From assembly GCF_026684035.1 (NCBI RefSeq), contig NZ_CP113361.1, forward strand, positions 992,001 to 1,056,000: a DNA stretch of 64,000 nucleotides, in the 5' to 3' direction. This document shows, in pieces, positions 1 to 9,716 of the stretch. Positions within the stretch are counted from its first letter, which is position 1. Each line of letters opens with the position of its first letter. Source of the DNA: Methanogenium organophilum (GTDB lineage Archaea; Halobacteriota; Methanomicrobia; Methanomicrobiales; Methanomicrobiaceae). Both the position numbers and the translations under genes were made by a program. The notes below the pieces were generated by a model. The model saw nothing but the letters and a program-made list of their open reading frames with translations, searched no databases and had not been told where the DNA came from.

Positions 1-137
1 ACAGAGATCAGCACACAGTAGGTGAGATACTGCTCAATAGTAAGCCCGGTGCGTGCGGAGAGGAGGTCTTCACGCACAGAACGATACTTTGCCGGACGGC
101 GCCCGATGACCCAGTGAGCATACCTGTCGATGATCAT
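1..137 (-). CDS. Start of type II/IV secretion-type membrane protein (partial)
   Basis: Only the first 45 or so codons are in the window; the gene runs off the left edge. It begins with ATG at 137-135, and the last base of its ATGA overlap is the stop of the upstream ATPase, so the two genes are translationally coupled. The readable N-terminus (MIIDRYAHWVIGRR...) has the basic, amphipathic start seen in TadC/GspF/FlaJ-type membrane platform proteins. That family is the usual partner of this ATPase class. The assignment comes from position and partner rather than from a recognised domain, since the transmembrane part lies outside the window. Confidence 0.55.
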   Translation of the reverse strand, partial: MIIDRYAHWVIGRRPAKYRSVREDLLSARTGLTIEQYLTYCVLIS

Positions 138-1966
138 ATCACTGCCTGTTTCAGGTCGTCAATCGAGGATAGTACAGAGTCAGCATCTATATCATAGGCC
201 CTGAGAATGCGTGAAACCGTGATGTAATTCGTAATATCCTGATCCTTCATTGCATTCAGAACCTGTATCCGGCGGTTCACCTCAGAAGTAAGGTTCTCAT
301 ACGTCCAGCCACGCTGTTCCATGATTGCCGCATAGACGATAGAACGGCCGCTGAAGCTGAATACATCGGTAACCGGATCATACTCAAAGACCGTATTCAC
401 CCGGAGATTACCGGTGCCGGAGTCAATGCCCGCGATCTCCACGATCTCTGTTGACCGCCTGACCCGCTCCCGCCCAATGTAGGTGAGTGCCTGGATGCTC
501 ACGATGTCGAGCGCCTGCACCATATTTCGCGGCACATTGAGCGGCTGGTTTTCCAGCCGGTGAATAGCGGAGTCCACATCATTCGCATGCATCGTCGAGA
601 AGGTGGTGTGGCCCGTGTTCATTGCCTGGAAAAGTGTCTGCGCTTCATTGCCACGGACCTCCCCCACGATGATATACTCGGGCCGCTGGCGCATGGCAGC
701 CTTCAGGAGGTCAAACATATCGATTTTCGCCGAGGATGTATCCGTGATCGCGTCCCGGGTGACCGATGCAATCCAGTTCTCGTGATAGAGCGTAATTTCA
801 CGGGTATCTTCAATGGAGACAACCTTGGATAGTTGGGGGAGGAACAGTGAGACCGCATTAAGGGATGTCGTCTTTCCGGATGCCGTCCCGCCCACAAAAA
901 GGAGGTTTTTATTATTCTCGATGGCCATCCAGAAGTAGGCAAGGGCCTCCGCAGAGAAGGTGCCGCGGGTCATCAGCTCAACAGGCGAGAACGGCTCTTC
1001 ACGGAATTTGCGTATCGTAAATGACGTACCACGGGTCGTCACCTCACTGCCATAGGTGAGCTGCAGGCGCGACCCGTCCGGGAGGGTGGCGTCCAGTACC
1101 GGATTTGATATGGATACATGCTTCCCGGACCGCTGCGACAGCCGGATGGCAAGCGAGTTCAGGGACTCCTCATCAAACGTGACATTGCTCTTCACATTGC
1201 GATAGGTCCGGTGATAGAGAAAGACCGGGACACCGATACCGTCACAGGAGATATCCTCGAGGTTCGGGTCCATCATCAGCGGTTCAAGACGGGCCCAGCC
1301 GAGGAAGTTCCGGTTCATATAGTACATCACGCGGTAATACGAAGGCAGGGAGAGGACTACCCCGTAGTCATCGAGAAGACCAATTGTCTTTGAACGGAGC
1401 ACCACTTCACGGTCCTGCATCACCTCGTCATCGGTGAGAATCAGCACATCGCGGAGGTCGGCGTGGAGCCGTTCCACGATTTCATACTCAAACTCACTCA
1501 GTTCCGGTTCATTGAGATGATATTCGTGCTGCCGGGTGACGGTGTTGAGGAGGATCATCACCTCCGAACAACCGGGCACAATCCAGTATTGCTCTACCAG
1601 TGTGTAGCCCTGCGGGACATCCGCTGCAACAAGTGACCCGTGAATCTCCATATTATAGGGGTCGGCAGTCTTTTCTCCACGGTGCAGCAGACCTGCAAGA
1701 AGCCCGGTACGCATCTTTTTTTGTTTCGCCTTTCCTTTCTTCGGTATTTCGTCCGGAGCACCGGCTCTGTTCTCATCCGGGAATAGATCCAATGAAGAAT
1801 CTTCCTCCTCTGTATATTCCTTCATTCCCGCTACGGCCTCTTCTGCGGGATCCCCTGCAGCCACGGTTCCGGAAGAACCGGGCATATGTGGCGGAGCGGA
1901 TACCGGTATAACCGGTGCCGTCAGTTTTTTGTCTGCCTGTGCCAGTTCACTGTCCTCTTCTGCCAT
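134..1966 (-). CDS. Type II/IV secretion system (pilus/archaellum-type) ATPase, GspE/VirB11/FlaI family
   Basis: A 610-residue hexameric motor ATPase that would power assembly of a type IV pilus-like or secretion apparatus from the cytoplasmic face. Residues 1-100 are an acidic then basic, low-complexity extension. The C-terminal motor domain has a Walker A at about 358-366 (GGTASGKTT), an acidic box near 386 (SIEDTRE) and a Walker B at 430-439 (EYIIVGEVRG), followed by a His-containing segment (NTGHTTFSTMHAND). The next gene downstream overlaps by ATGA. No archaellin or other fla genes are nearby, so a pilus or secretion role is more likely than the archaellum motor. The N-terminal extension makes it longer than typical FlaI. 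Confidence 0.88.
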   Translation of the reverse strand: MAEEDSELAQADKKLTAPVIPVSAPPHMPGSSGTVAAGDPAEEAVAGMKEYTEEEDSSLDLFPDENRAGAPDEIPKKGKAKQKKMRTGLLAGLLHRGEKTADPYNMEIHGSLVAADVPQGYTLVEQYWIVPGCSEVMILLNTVTRQHEYHLNEPELSEFEYEIVERLHADLRDVLILTDDEVMQDREVVLRSKTIGLLDDYGVVLSLPSYYRVMYYMNRNFLGWARLEPLMMDPNLEDISCDGIGVPVFLYHRTYRNVKSNVTFDEESLNSLAIRLSQRSGKHVSISNPVLDATLPDGSRLQLTYGSEVTTRGTSFTIRKFREEPFSPVELMTRGTFSAEALAYFWMAIENNKNLLFVGGTASGKTTSLNAVSLFLPQLSKVVSIEDTREITLYHENWIASVTRDAITDTSSAKIDMFDLLKAAMRQRPEYIIVGEVRGNEAQTLFQAMNTGHTTFSTMHANDVDSAIHRLENQPLNVPRNMVQALDIVSIQALTYIGRERVRRSTEIVEIAGIDSGTGNLRVNTVFEYDPVTDVFSFSGRSIVYAAIMEQRGWTYENLTSEVNRRIQVLNAMKDQDITNYITVSRILRAYDIDADSVLSSIDDLKQAVI

Positions 1967-2119
1967 ATCTAATCCATCTCTTGGGTATTCTCACACAGGA
2001 AACCCAAAACAGCTGTTCTTATCAAGACAATTGACCTGCCGTATTATAATAATGTCCCAAACGGACAATCGGGCTCAGATTTAGAATAATATTAAAACAT
2101 CTCACGAGAGAGCAGATGT
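1967..2119. promoter_or_regulatory. Divergent promoter region
   Basis: This 153-bp gap separates the minus-strand secretion ATPase from the plus-strand KaiC-like pair, so it must hold both promoters. An AT-rich stretch at about 2083-2097 (gaataatattaaaac) is a plausible TATA region for the plus-strand gene, about 25-35 bases before its ATG. The minus-strand promoter was not resolved. Confidence 0.4.
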
Positions 2120-2956
2120 ATGCAGGATTCTCGCATGAAACACATGCCAACAGGGATACCTTCCTTTGATCCTGTCCTCAACGGCGGAGTTCCGCTGGGG
2201 TCAGTGATCCTTCTTGCAGGCGGACCCGGTGGCGGAAATGTGGAGTTTGCATACAGCTCGGTCCTCTCCCACGCCCGGAGACAGAAAGCAGAGCAGGAGA
2301 CACATTCCGAACGAATCTGCAATCCTAAGGAGATCGTCTACTTCACCTTCACCAAGCTTGCTCCCTCCATCCAGCGGGAAATTGAGCTCTCATTCAGGGC
2401 AGAAGAAGAGATCTTTGACGGAACAGTACGGTTCATCGACCTCTCCAAGATCTACTTTGACGCTTCTGTTGTGCCACGGGACTGGTACTCCAAGACCGAT
2501 CTTGTGGAGACACTCCGCAGCCGCCGTCACGAACCGGAAAGTCTCATCGCTGAAATCACAGAACAGCTCGGAACAATTGAAAAGGGCAGCCTCATCGTAT
2601 TTGATTCCCTCACCGATATTGCCACCCAGGCCGTGACAGATACCGAATGGCACCAGTTCATCAGTTTCCTGCGGGGGCTGCAGCGGGTATCAAAACACTG
2701 GAAGACAACTTATTATCTCATCATGTCAGACTCCATTCTGGAACCACGGAGAATGGCGGAGATCAAAGACTGCTGTGACGCATCAATACGCTTTGAATGG
2801 GAAGAGACCGGTGGCAGACGGCGGCAGCGGGTAATGTTTATTGAGAAGTTCCGCATTGTAATGCCTGCACTTGAAGAGCAGGATCTGGTAAAATTTGCGG
2901 TCAAAATAACCACAGACGGCGGATTTGAAGTGAGCAATATCAGGATGGTGGTATAG
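2120..2956 (+). CDS. KaiC/RadA-like P-loop protein with degenerate Walker A
   Basis: A 278-residue protein of the RecA superfamily (KaiC/GvpD/Rad55-like). The fold is recognisable from the start (SFDPVLNGGVPLGSVILLAGGPG) and from a Walker-B-like strand near 155-162 (GSLIVFDSLTDI). The P-loop reads GGPGGGNVEF where an active family member has GxxGxGKT/S, so the catalytic Lys and Thr/Ser are missing. It is therefore probably a non-hydrolysing partner of the intact KaiC-like protein that starts 4 bp downstream. In archaea such proteins are often signalling or motility regulators, but nothing here fixes the output. A circadian function should not be assumed. Confidence 0.75.
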   Translation: MQDSRMKHMPTGIPSFDPVLNGGVPLGSVILLAGGPGGGNVEFAYSSVLSHARRQKAEQETHSERICNPKEIVYFTFTKLAPSIQREIELSFRAEEEIFDGTVRFIDLSKIYFDASVVPRDWYSKTDLVETLRSRRHEPESLIAEITEQLGTIEKGSLIVFDSLTDIATQAVTDTEWHQFISFLRGLQRVSKHWKTTYYLIMSDSILEPRRMAEIKDCCDASIRFEWEETGGRRRQRVMFIEKFRIVMPALEEQDLVKFAVKITTDGGFEVSNIRMVV

Positions 2957-2959
2957 GAA

Positions 2960-3652
2960 ATGGAACGTATCCAGTTTGGCATCAGCGGCCTGGACGAAAT
3001 GTTTGGCGGAGGGCTGATAAAAAATAGTATCTGTTCGCTGATAGGAACATACGGCACCGGAAAGACGACGTTTGCGCTCCAGTTCATCTATGAAGGACTG
3101 CGCAATGGAGAGAAGGTCATCTACTTCAGCCTGGAAGAGCGGGAAGACCGGATCTACGACCTGATGGAAGACCGGAAGTTCCGGGTTGGGAAGTTCCGCG
3201 ATGAATCCCTCTTTGTGATTAAACTCGATCCCACCGACTTTAATCTCTCCATTAATTCCATTAAAAAAGACCTGCCGGATCTGATCACACAGATTGGTGC
3301 GAGCCGTGTGGTAATCGACCCCATCTCCCTCTTCGAAGGACTCTTTGACGACCCGTCCGAGCGGCGGCGCGAGATGTTTTACTTCACCGAGCTTCTCCGC
3401 GATCTGGACGCAACCTTCCTGCTGACAAGCGAGACCAGCACCACCGATCTCTATTCCAGTAAATATGGTCTCATCGAATACCTCTCCGACACCGTCGTCG
3501 TTCTGCGGTATATCCGGCCCAAAGACCTTACCGAGGTGCACACGTCAATCGAGGTGGTCAAGATGCGCCGGAGCAACCACTCCCGCGAGATAAAACCGTA
3601 TGAAATTCTCCAGAACCGGGTCAACGTCTACAACGAAGCGAGTGTGTTCTGA
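2960..3652 (+). CDS. KaiC-like ATPase (single domain)
   Basis: A 230-residue KaiC-domain ATPase. The Walker A is intact at about residues 28-36 (GTYGTGKTT), a catalytic-Glu-type segment follows (YFSLEEREDR, near 57-66), and the Walker B strand is ASRVVIDPIS. The C-terminus (VVKMRRSNHSREIKPYEI) is the typical KaiC end. It starts 4 bp after the previous gene, so the two are co-transcribed and may form a hetero-oligomer with one active and one dead site. The operon ends facing the BofA-like gene. Confidence 0.82.
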   Translation: MERIQFGISGLDEMFGGGLIKNSICSLIGTYGTGKTTFALQFIYEGLRNGEKVIYFSLEEREDRIYDLMEDRKFRVGKFRDESLFVIKLDPTDFNLSINSIKKDLPDLITQIGASRVVIDPISLFEGLFDDPSERRREMFYFTELLRDLDATFLLTSETSTTDLYSSKYGLIEYLSDTVVVLRYIRPKDLTEVHTSIEVVKMRRSNHSREIKPYEILQNRVNVYNEASVF

Positions 3653-3744
3653 AGAATCACACTCCGGGAAAAAAACAGAAAACCAGGAAATTCCCGGACC
3701 TGCACCGGGACAGGCCCACATTCCCACACCATCTCTTTTCTTTT

Positions 3745-3999
3745 CTATACCGTAATGCCCACAACATTGAGCAGCAGCAGGACGACAAATCCCGGAATCC
3801 CGCCCAGTGCACAGATCAGGACAGACGCAAGGGAGATAGGGATATCGCCCATCCCGAAGATATTGAAGAAATTGAAGATCAGGAGGAGCACGATACCCAC
3901 GACGGAGTTGATGATCAGTTTGGTCACATTTTTGAGGAAATACCAGAGGGCCACGGCTATCACAATCGCGATACCCAGTGTGAGGATGGTTTCGATCAT
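3745..3999 (-). CDS. BofA-like small membrane protein
   Basis: An 84-residue, almost entirely hydrophobic protein with about three membrane segments. The segment KLIINSVVGIVLLLIFNFF and the following ISLASVLICALGGIPGFVVLLLL match the SigmaK-processing inhibitor BofA family as it occurs in archaea, where its role is unknown because no SigK system exists. It lies directly downstream of tldE (2-bp gap), suggesting co-transcription with the TldD/TldE pair. Confidence 0.72.
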   Translation of the reverse strand: MIETILTLGIAIVIAVALWYFLKNVTKLIINSVVGIVLLLIFNFFNIFGMGDIPISLASVLICALGGIPGFVVLLLLNVVGITV

Positions 4000-4001
4000 T
4001 A

Positions 4002-5303
4002 CTATTTACCAATGATATGAAGGTTCTTGAACCTTACCTCAGGCAGAGTCATTCTGCCAATTTCCCGTCTCTCTTCTCCTGCACCGGCGATATCCTCGAG
4101 CATCGAAAACAGGTTGCCCGAGAGCATCGCAGACCGGATGGGAGCGCCATAAACGCCCTCTTCCACCCATGCGGCGTTCGAGAGTTCGACCGAGAAGTCC
4201 CCGGTGATCGTGTTTGCCGTATGGGCGCCGATGAGACCGTGGGCACAGACTGCCTTCTCATGGCGGACATTCTCCCGGCGGGCATCAAGTTTCAGGCAGT
4301 GGACACCGATCTCCGGGGCACCGCCGGCACCGCTCCTGACGGCACTGCCGGTAGAAGTCTCCCCGTAGCGGTATGCCGTCCGGAGGTCATAGGCAAAAGA
4401 CTGCACGGTCCCGCGACAGATGAAGTCAAGCCTGCGGGTGGCAACCCCGTCTGCATCGAAGCGGGTCGCCCCCATACCATCATACGGGTCGTCGTACAGG
4501 ACAAACGAGGGGTCCATGCAGGGGACACCCTTCTTGTCCGCCAGAAACGACCGGCCGGCATGCACATTTCTGCCGGAAAGTGCAGGCAGGAGAATAGCAC
4601 CGACAAGGGATGAAAGCGCCGTCGGTGTGAGGACAACATCTGCCGTGCAGGATTCAATATCGCCTGCACCGGCCCAGTAGTCGGCGAGGAACATCGCTTC
4701 TTCTGCCACCCAGTCGGTTTTGAGATCTTTGAGATGAGCTGTCCGGTCGAACTCATACCCGGTCGAGGTCCCGTTAATTGCCTCCAGTGAGACGGATGCG
4801 GATGTCGCCTCGCGGGTGTAGAAGACCCCGTTGGTATTCGCAATCAGAGACGACCCCTTCCCAAGGGAGACACCGCCGCCTGCAGTCTCCGCCTCTCCGC
4901 CTTCTGCGGCAGCCAGGAGAGTAGTAATGATATCGGTTGCGGTGTCCGCATCTGTCACAAGGGACGGATCATACACATCGATATCACGCGGGAACGAGAC
5001 GGGATCCGGCAGCCCGCCCCAGTCCTGGGGGTCTGCGAGACGCCCGGAGGCAAGGGCCGCCCGGAGGCAGTCCTCCCAGCGAGTGGGAGATGTCGTCATC
5101 GAGGCGCCGATATGCCCGTCTTTGATCGTACGGATGGCAAGCCCCCAGCTGACGGCCTTCTCGGCCTCCCCCACCTCACTGCGCCGGAGTTCAAGAGAGA
5201 CATGATCAGAGAGACTGAGGAATACCTCGGCCTCGTCCGCCTCACGTGCCGCCGCTTTGAGAATTTTCTCCACGAGATCGGTATAGTCTGTTGCATTACG
5301 CAT
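4002..5303 (-). CDS. tldE: TldE/PmbA family protein (metalloprotease partner)
   Basis: A protein of about 433 residues from the PmbA/TldE half of the TldD/E heterodimer, which in bacteria and archaea trims modified peptides and unfolded proteins. It lacks an HExxxH motif, as expected for the non-catalytic subunit. The C-terminal region (SVELSNAAWVEEGVYGAPIRSAMLSGN) is typical of the family. Start choice: an ATG at 5303 has a GGTGG ribosome site about 5 bases upstream; a GTG at 5312 is the alternative. Both overlap the end of tldD, so the pair is translationally coupled. Confidence 0.88.
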   Translation of the reverse strand: MRNATDYTDLVEKILKAAAREADEAEVFLSLSDHVSLELRRSEVGEAEKAVSWGLAIRTIKDGHIGASMTTSPTRWEDCLRAALASGRLADPQDWGGLPDPVSFPRDIDVYDPSLVTDADTATDIITTLLAAAEGGEAETAGGGVSLGKGSSLIANTNGVFYTREATSASVSLEAINGTSTGYEFDRTAHLKDLKTDWVAEEAMFLADYWAGAGDIESCTADVVLTPTALSSLVGAILLPALSGRNVHAGRSFLADKKGVPCMDPSFVLYDDPYDGMGATRFDADGVATRRLDFICRGTVQSFAYDLRTAYRYGETSTGSAVRSGAGGAPEIGVHCLKLDARRENVRHEKAVCAHGLIGAHTANTITGDFSVELSNAAWVEEGVYGAPIRSAMLSGNLFSMLEDIAGAGEERREIGRMTLPEVRFKNLHIIGK

Positions 5304-6630
5304 TGCGACCACCTACCACAGCACTCTTCAGCAACAGATGGGGCGACCCGTCGGTGACCGGTACACTCTGCCCGCCCTTCCCGCAGTATCCCGGCGTCAT
5401 CTTCCGGTCTGTCCCGCAGAGGGCGATGTTGTGCATCGTAGTGAGAATGTCGCCCGAAAGCGACACGTCCCGCACCATACCCCGCTGTTCACCGTCCTCG
5501 ATGACATAGCCATATTCCGCATTGAACTGGAAGACGCCCCGGCCGGGATCCACCTGTCCCCCACGGGAACCCTTCAGAAGAATGCCCGTTTTGCAACCCT
5601 CCAGAAGTTCGTCCATCGTCGCGTCTCCGTTCTCAATGAAGGTGTTTGACATCCGCACGATGGGGGAGGAGCTCCCCTCTGCACGGGCGTGGCCCGCAAC
5701 ACCGTCGCCCACCGCGGCAAGCGTCTCACGGCTGTGCAGGTAGTTCGTGAGGATACCGTTCCGGATGATCTCGGTGCGTTGTACGGCACTGCCCTCGGCG
5801 TCCACCGGCATAAACCCGAATTCCGGCAGCGTGGGGTCATCGACGACGGTTACCACCGGACTTGCGATCTGCTGGCCCGTCATGCCTTTGAGGACCGAGA
5901 CCCCTTCCTTGACAAGGTCCCCCTCACTTGCATGCCCGATGGCCTCATGGGCAAAGACACCGGCGAGTTCCGGGTCGAGGATGGCATTCATCATGCCGCC
6001 GCGGGCCGGTTCGGCATCGAGGAGCAGGAGGGCACGAACAGCTGCCTCCCTGCCCTTCTCCTCCCTGTGCCGCATGTTGAGCCCGGTGATCGCATGCTCG
6101 CTCTCCCGTGCCATCTGCATCTCACCACCCCTGCCTGCGACCGCAAGGATGGAGTAGCCCGACCGGACCATCTCATACCCGAATTCATTCCCGGATGAGT
6201 CCATGAACCGCACCGTTCCCTCGGACTCGATATAGCGGGCACGGGTATTGACGATACCCGGAATACGGGCGGCAGACTCTATGGATGCGAGCAGTTCGGT
6301 CTTCTCTTCGAGAGATACCTCACGCGGATCTTCCTTCACCCCGGGAACCGGCAACAGACCGGTCTGCACCTGGGCGAGCTCCACCCGTTCGCCGGTCGCA
6401 CGGGAGAGGGAAAGGGCATCTGCCACCGCCTGTTTCATCCCGCTCTCCCCGGCATCGGAGAAGTTGTCGATCACGACCATTCCCCACCCGGCACTGCCCA
6501 GTGCACGGACAATCGCGGAATCGGCAAATGACTGACCGGCCGCCTCGATCGTTCCGTTTTCAATATCTATATGGGTGGACGTCCCCACCAGGTGGCGGAC
6601 ATCATAATATCGTGGTTCTTCTGTTGCCAT
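5296..6630 (-). CDS. tldD: TldD family zinc metalloprotease
   Basis: The catalytic half of the TldD/TldE pair, 444 residues. The zinc site HExxxH is visible at about residues 228-233 (AHEAIGH in the segment GVFAHEAIGHASEGD), and the downstream metal-ligand region follows with conserved Gly-rich stretches (GHARAEGSSSPIVRMSNTF, LLKGSRGGQVDPGRGVFQF). The ATG at 6630 gives the natural family N-terminus. An in-frame start 30 bases upstream would add a Ser/Arg-rich stretch unlike the family. It is followed directly by tldE. Confidence 0.9.
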   Translation of the reverse strand: MATEEPRYYDVRHLVGTSTHIDIENGTIEAAGQSFADSAIVRALGSAGWGMVVIDNFSDAGESGMKQAVADALSLSRATGERVELAQVQTGLLPVPGVKEDPREVSLEEKTELLASIESAARIPGIVNTRARYIESEGTVRFMDSSGNEFGYEMVRSGYSILAVAGRGGEMQMARESEHAITGLNMRHREEKGREAAVRALLLLDAEPARGGMMNAILDPELAGVFAHEAIGHASEGDLVKEGVSVLKGMTGQQIASPVVTVVDDPTLPEFGFMPVDAEGSAVQRTEIIRNGILTNYLHSRETLAAVGDGVAGHARAEGSSSPIVRMSNTFIENGDATMDELLEGCKTGILLKGSRGGQVDPGRGVFQFNAEYGYVIEDGEQRGMVRDVSLSGDILTTMHNIALCGTDRKMTPGYCGKGGQSVPVTDGSPHLLLKSAVVGGRNA

Positions 6631-6757
6631 TGAACTAAACCTGCTGGAGCATGTACGCACCTGCCTTTAAAAAAAGATTTGGGAACCATTCGTGAACAGA
6701 TCCCGAAAAACGGGGGATAACAAAAAGGATAAAACGGGGGGGGGACAGCCGGATGCC

Positions 6758-8785
6758 TCAGGCACCGACCGGTTTTGCGTCCGGCTTCTCTGAGAAGATA
6801 CTCAGACGGCGGGCAGAGATCTCTTTGATCTTTGCCATGAAGTCCTCTTTGCGCTCGAACATAAGCGCATGTTCGAGGACCTCCTCGATGGTCGTGACCG
6901 GCACGATCTCGACCATCTTCTTGTATTCCTCCTCAATGACCACGTCAGCGAGGTTTGACTGGGGGATGATGACCTTGCGGATACCGGCCTTTGCCGCCGC
7001 CTCAATCTTGTAGGTCACCCCGCCTATGGGCAGCACCTGTCCGCGGACAGAGAGTGAACCGGTCATCGCAACGTCCTGGCGGACCGGGATGTTTTCGATG
7101 GCGCTGATGACACCGGTTGCAACAGTGACTGAGGCCGAGTCGCCCTCCACCCCGCTGTATGTCCCCAGGAACTGGATATGGACATCCATATTCTTGATGT
7201 CCTTGCCGGTGAACTTCTTGATGATCGCACTGACGTTCTTGATGGACTCCTGCGCAATCTCCTTTAAGAGACCGGTCGCGATCACCTGACCGGTGGCGCC
7301 CTGCGTCGGGGTCACTTCAGCGACGATGGGGAGCACCGACCCGGAGTCCGTGCCCATCACCGCAAGACCGTTCACCCGGCCCACAAGGGCACCTTCGACC
7401 ACCGTGAGGTCATACTCACGGGACCGGCGGATGTACTCGTCTGATATCTGGTCTTCGATAGACCGGGCCATGCTCTTTGCGTCAAGCACATGCCTGGCGG
7501 TGGCGATCTCCGCCCCTTCCTGCCGGGCAAGGTCACCTGCGACACGGATGAGACCGCCCATGTCACGCAGTTTGAGAGTGAGATGACCTTTCCGGTTGGA
7601 CCTGCGGCGTGCCTCAAGCATGAGTTCGTCGATTGCTTCCTGGTCAAAGTGCGGGATTTTGCCGTCGTTTTTGACTTCCTGTGCGATGAACCGGATGAAC
7701 TTGTCGCGGTTCTCCGGGGTGTCGGGCATCGTCTCCTGCATATAGACCTCATATCCGTAGCCGCGGATACGGGACCGGAGTGCCGGATGCATGCCCTGCA
7801 CGCCGTCCAGGTTGCCTGCCGCCACCATCACAAACCGGCACGGAACCGGTTCTGTGCGGACCATTGCTCCGCTCGAACGCTCGCTCTGGCCGGTGATGGA
7901 GTACTCCCCCTCCTGCAGCGCGGTCAGAAGACTCTGCTGTGAATGGGGGGTGAGGGTGTTGATCTCATCGATGAAGAGCACACCCTTGTGTGCCTTGTGG
8001 ATGGCACCGGCCTCGACACGGTCGTGGGACGGCGTCTCCAGTCCGCCGGACTGGAACGGGTCATGGCGGACGTCACCCAGGAGGGCGCCGGCGTGGGAAC
8101 CGGTGCCGTCGATGAAGGGTGCGGTGGAGTCAGGCTTGGTGGAGACGAGGAGTTTCGGGACCATCGCTTCTTCCTTGGGCCGTGAGTACTGCAACGCCAT
8201 GAAGATGAAGGCCGCTGCAATGATACCGAAGAGCAGCTGACCGGAGATGAGGGCATACCCCATGATACCGAATATCAGGAGTAAGATCAGCGTACTTCTC
8301 GTCTGGGTGCGTTTGCGGGCCTCCTGCTTGTGGGCGCCCACGATCTCCTTTCCTCTGCCGGAGGGGACGGTTCTCACCACCGGCTCATTCGGGTCCTCTG
8401 TATTTGGATAAATCAGAATATCCTGCATCTCCTCTTTGGGGAGCAGTTCAGCCATTGCCTTTGCAAGCATCGACTTGCCGGTGCCCGGCGTCCCAATCAT
8501 CAGGACATGGCGGCGCTGGATGGCAGCCTTGCGCATCACCTCAACCGCGTGTTCCTGGCCGATCACCTGGTCAATCAGGCTCTCGGGGACCGGAATCTCA
8601 CCGGAATGTGCCACTTCCGAGAGAGGGACAGGAGCCGTTTCCGGAGCCGCAGATGTCTCTGCCGCTGCGTTGCCTGCCTCTTCTGCCCCGGTATCAGGCG
8701 CCCCGGAAGTGACCGTTGGGGCGCTGTCTTCTACAGTACCGGAGTCCTCTGGTATCGTATCTTTCGAAATCTCTGAATCAGTCAT
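6758..8785 (-). CDS. lonB: Archaeal membrane-anchored Lon protease (LonB)
   Basis: A 675-residue ATP-dependent protease of the archaeal type. In order: an acidic Ala/Glu/Pro-rich N-terminus; the first part of the AAA+ domain with Walker A at about 98-105 (GTPGTGKS); two hydrophobic segments near 165-200 inserted in the AAA+ module, which anchor it in the membrane; a Walker B ([11 protein letters not shown]); and a C-terminal serine protease domain with the Ser in [10 protein letters not shown] and the Lys in [10 protein letters not shown]. That Ser/Lys dyad is the Lon signature. The ATG at 8785 is chosen because GAGGT lies about 11 bases upstream; a GTG at 8803 is an alternative. It is a single gene with its own upstream region. 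Confidence 0.95.
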   Translation of the reverse strand: MTDSEISKDTIPEDSGTVEDSAPTVTSGAPDTGAEEAGNAAAETSAAPETAPVPLSEVAHSGEIPVPESLIDQVIGQEHAVEVMRKAAIQRRHVLMIGTPGTGKSMLAKAMAELLPKEEMQDILIYPNTEDPNEPVVRTVPSGRGKEIVGAHKQEARKRTQTRSTLILLLIFGIMGYALISGQLLFGIIAAAFIFMALQYSRPKEEAMVPKLLVSTKPDSTAPFIDGTGSHAGALLGDVRHDPFQSGGLETPSHDRVEAGAIHKAHKGVLFIDEINTLTPHSQQSLLTALQEGEYSITGQSERSSGAMVRTEPVPCRFVMVAAGNLDGVQGMHPALRSRIRGYGYEVYMQETMPDTPENRDKFIRFIAQEVKNDGKIPHFDQEAIDELMLEARRRSNRKGHLTLKLRDMGGLIRVAGDLARQEGAEIATARHVLDAKSMARSIEDQISDEYIRRSREYDLTVVEGALVGRVNGLAVMGTDSGSVLPIVAEVTPTQGATGQVIATGLLKEIAQESIKNVSAIIKKFTGKDIKNMDVHIQFLGTYSGVEGDSASVTVATGVISAIENIPVRQDVAMTGSLSVRGQVLPIGGVTYKIEAAAKAGIRKVIIPQSNLADVVIEEEYKKMVEIVPVTTIEEVLEHALMFERKEDFMAKIKEISARRLSIFSEKPDAKPVGA

Positions 8786-8870
8786 ATTGTTTCCGGACCT
8801 CACTTTAGACCGGTAGTGCTTTAGTAATCTATTCTGATACTTTAAGTACTTTCTAATACGGGTAATCCAG

Positions 8871-9716
8871 ATGAAGGTCGCATGTACAGAAAAATCCCAG
8901 ATTCTGGGCTCAAAGGTTGCAAAAGCACTTGATTTGCCACTTGTTTATACACAGTTCAAAGCATTCCCGGACGGAGAATTATACCTGAAGACAGGTGCTC
9001 CGGACGAGGAAACCCTGCTGGTATCAAGCACTGTTGACAACCAGTCATTAATTCAGCTGTTGCTGATGATAGATGCCTGTGAAGGAAGCGAGATCACCCT
9101 AGTTCTGCCGTATATGGGTTATGCAAGACAGGATAAGCGGTTTAATGACGGCGAACCGGTGAGCAGCCGGGCGGTCGCCCGGGCACTCTCCGCGGGCGTA
9201 TCACGGGTCATTACCGTGAATATCCACGAAGATTCGGTTCTCTCCCACTTCCGCGCACCGGCAGAGGATATTACACTCGCACCGGAGATGGCACGGTGGA
9301 TAGAGGGACTCGGATGTGATGACCCCCTCATCCTCGCACCGGATAAAGGGGCGGCCGCGTTTGCTGCAGAGATTGCAAAGAACGGCGGATGGGAGACCGA
9401 CCACCTCTCCAAGACCCGCCTGTCGGGAGAAGAGGTCAGAATTGCCCCGTCATCCGTTGACGCAGAGGGCCGTGACATTGTCATCACCGATGACATCATC
9501 TCAACCGGAGGCACCCTTGCCACCGCAGCGGGGATGCTGAAGGACGGCGGCGCCCGGTCGGTTCATGCCGCCTGTGTCCACGGGGTCTTCGCCTCCGGCG
9601 GGTTTGCCCGCCTCAGGGCGGCAGGGCTCGCATCGGTCGCATCCTCCGACACCATTGAATCGGCGGCATCCACGTTCTCCGCCGCCGGGATGATCGCAGA
9701 CGCCATACGAAAATAA
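8871..9716 (+). CDS. prs: Ribose-phosphate pyrophosphokinase (PRPP synthase)
   Basis: A 281-residue enzyme that makes PRPP from ribose 5-phosphate and ATP. Recognisable motifs are YGYARQDKR-like ([20 protein letters not shown], near 83-102), the NIHEDS metal and ribose-binding stretch and the PRPP loop [19 protein letters not shown] near 203-221. It is shorter than bacterial enzymes (about 310-315 residues), as is usual for archaeal class members. It forms an operon with the NOB1 gene, whose ATG overlaps the TAA by one base. Confidence 0.95.
   Translation: MKVACTEKSQILGSKVAKALDLPLVYTQFKAFPDGELYLKTGAPDEETLLVSSTVDNQSLIQLLLMIDACEGSEITLVLPYMGYARQDKRFNDGEPVSSRAVARALSAGVSRVITVNIHEDSVLSHFRAPAEDITLAPEMARWIEGLGCDDPLILAPDKGAAAFAAEIAKNGGWETDHLSKTRLSGEEVRIAPSSVDAEGRDIVITDDIISTGGTLATAAGMLKDGGARSVHAACVHGVFASGGFARLRAAGLASVASSDTIESAASTFSAAGMIADAIRK

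Noticed and set aside
134-1966. Calling the secretion ATPase FlaI of the archaellum
   Set aside because: No archaellin, FlaH, FlaJ or other fla genes lie beside it in the visible part; pilus or secretion is safer.
2120-3652. Circadian-clock KaiC
   Set aside because: Single-domain KaiC-like proteins in archaea are diverse, and there is no kaiA/kaiB; only the family is claimed.
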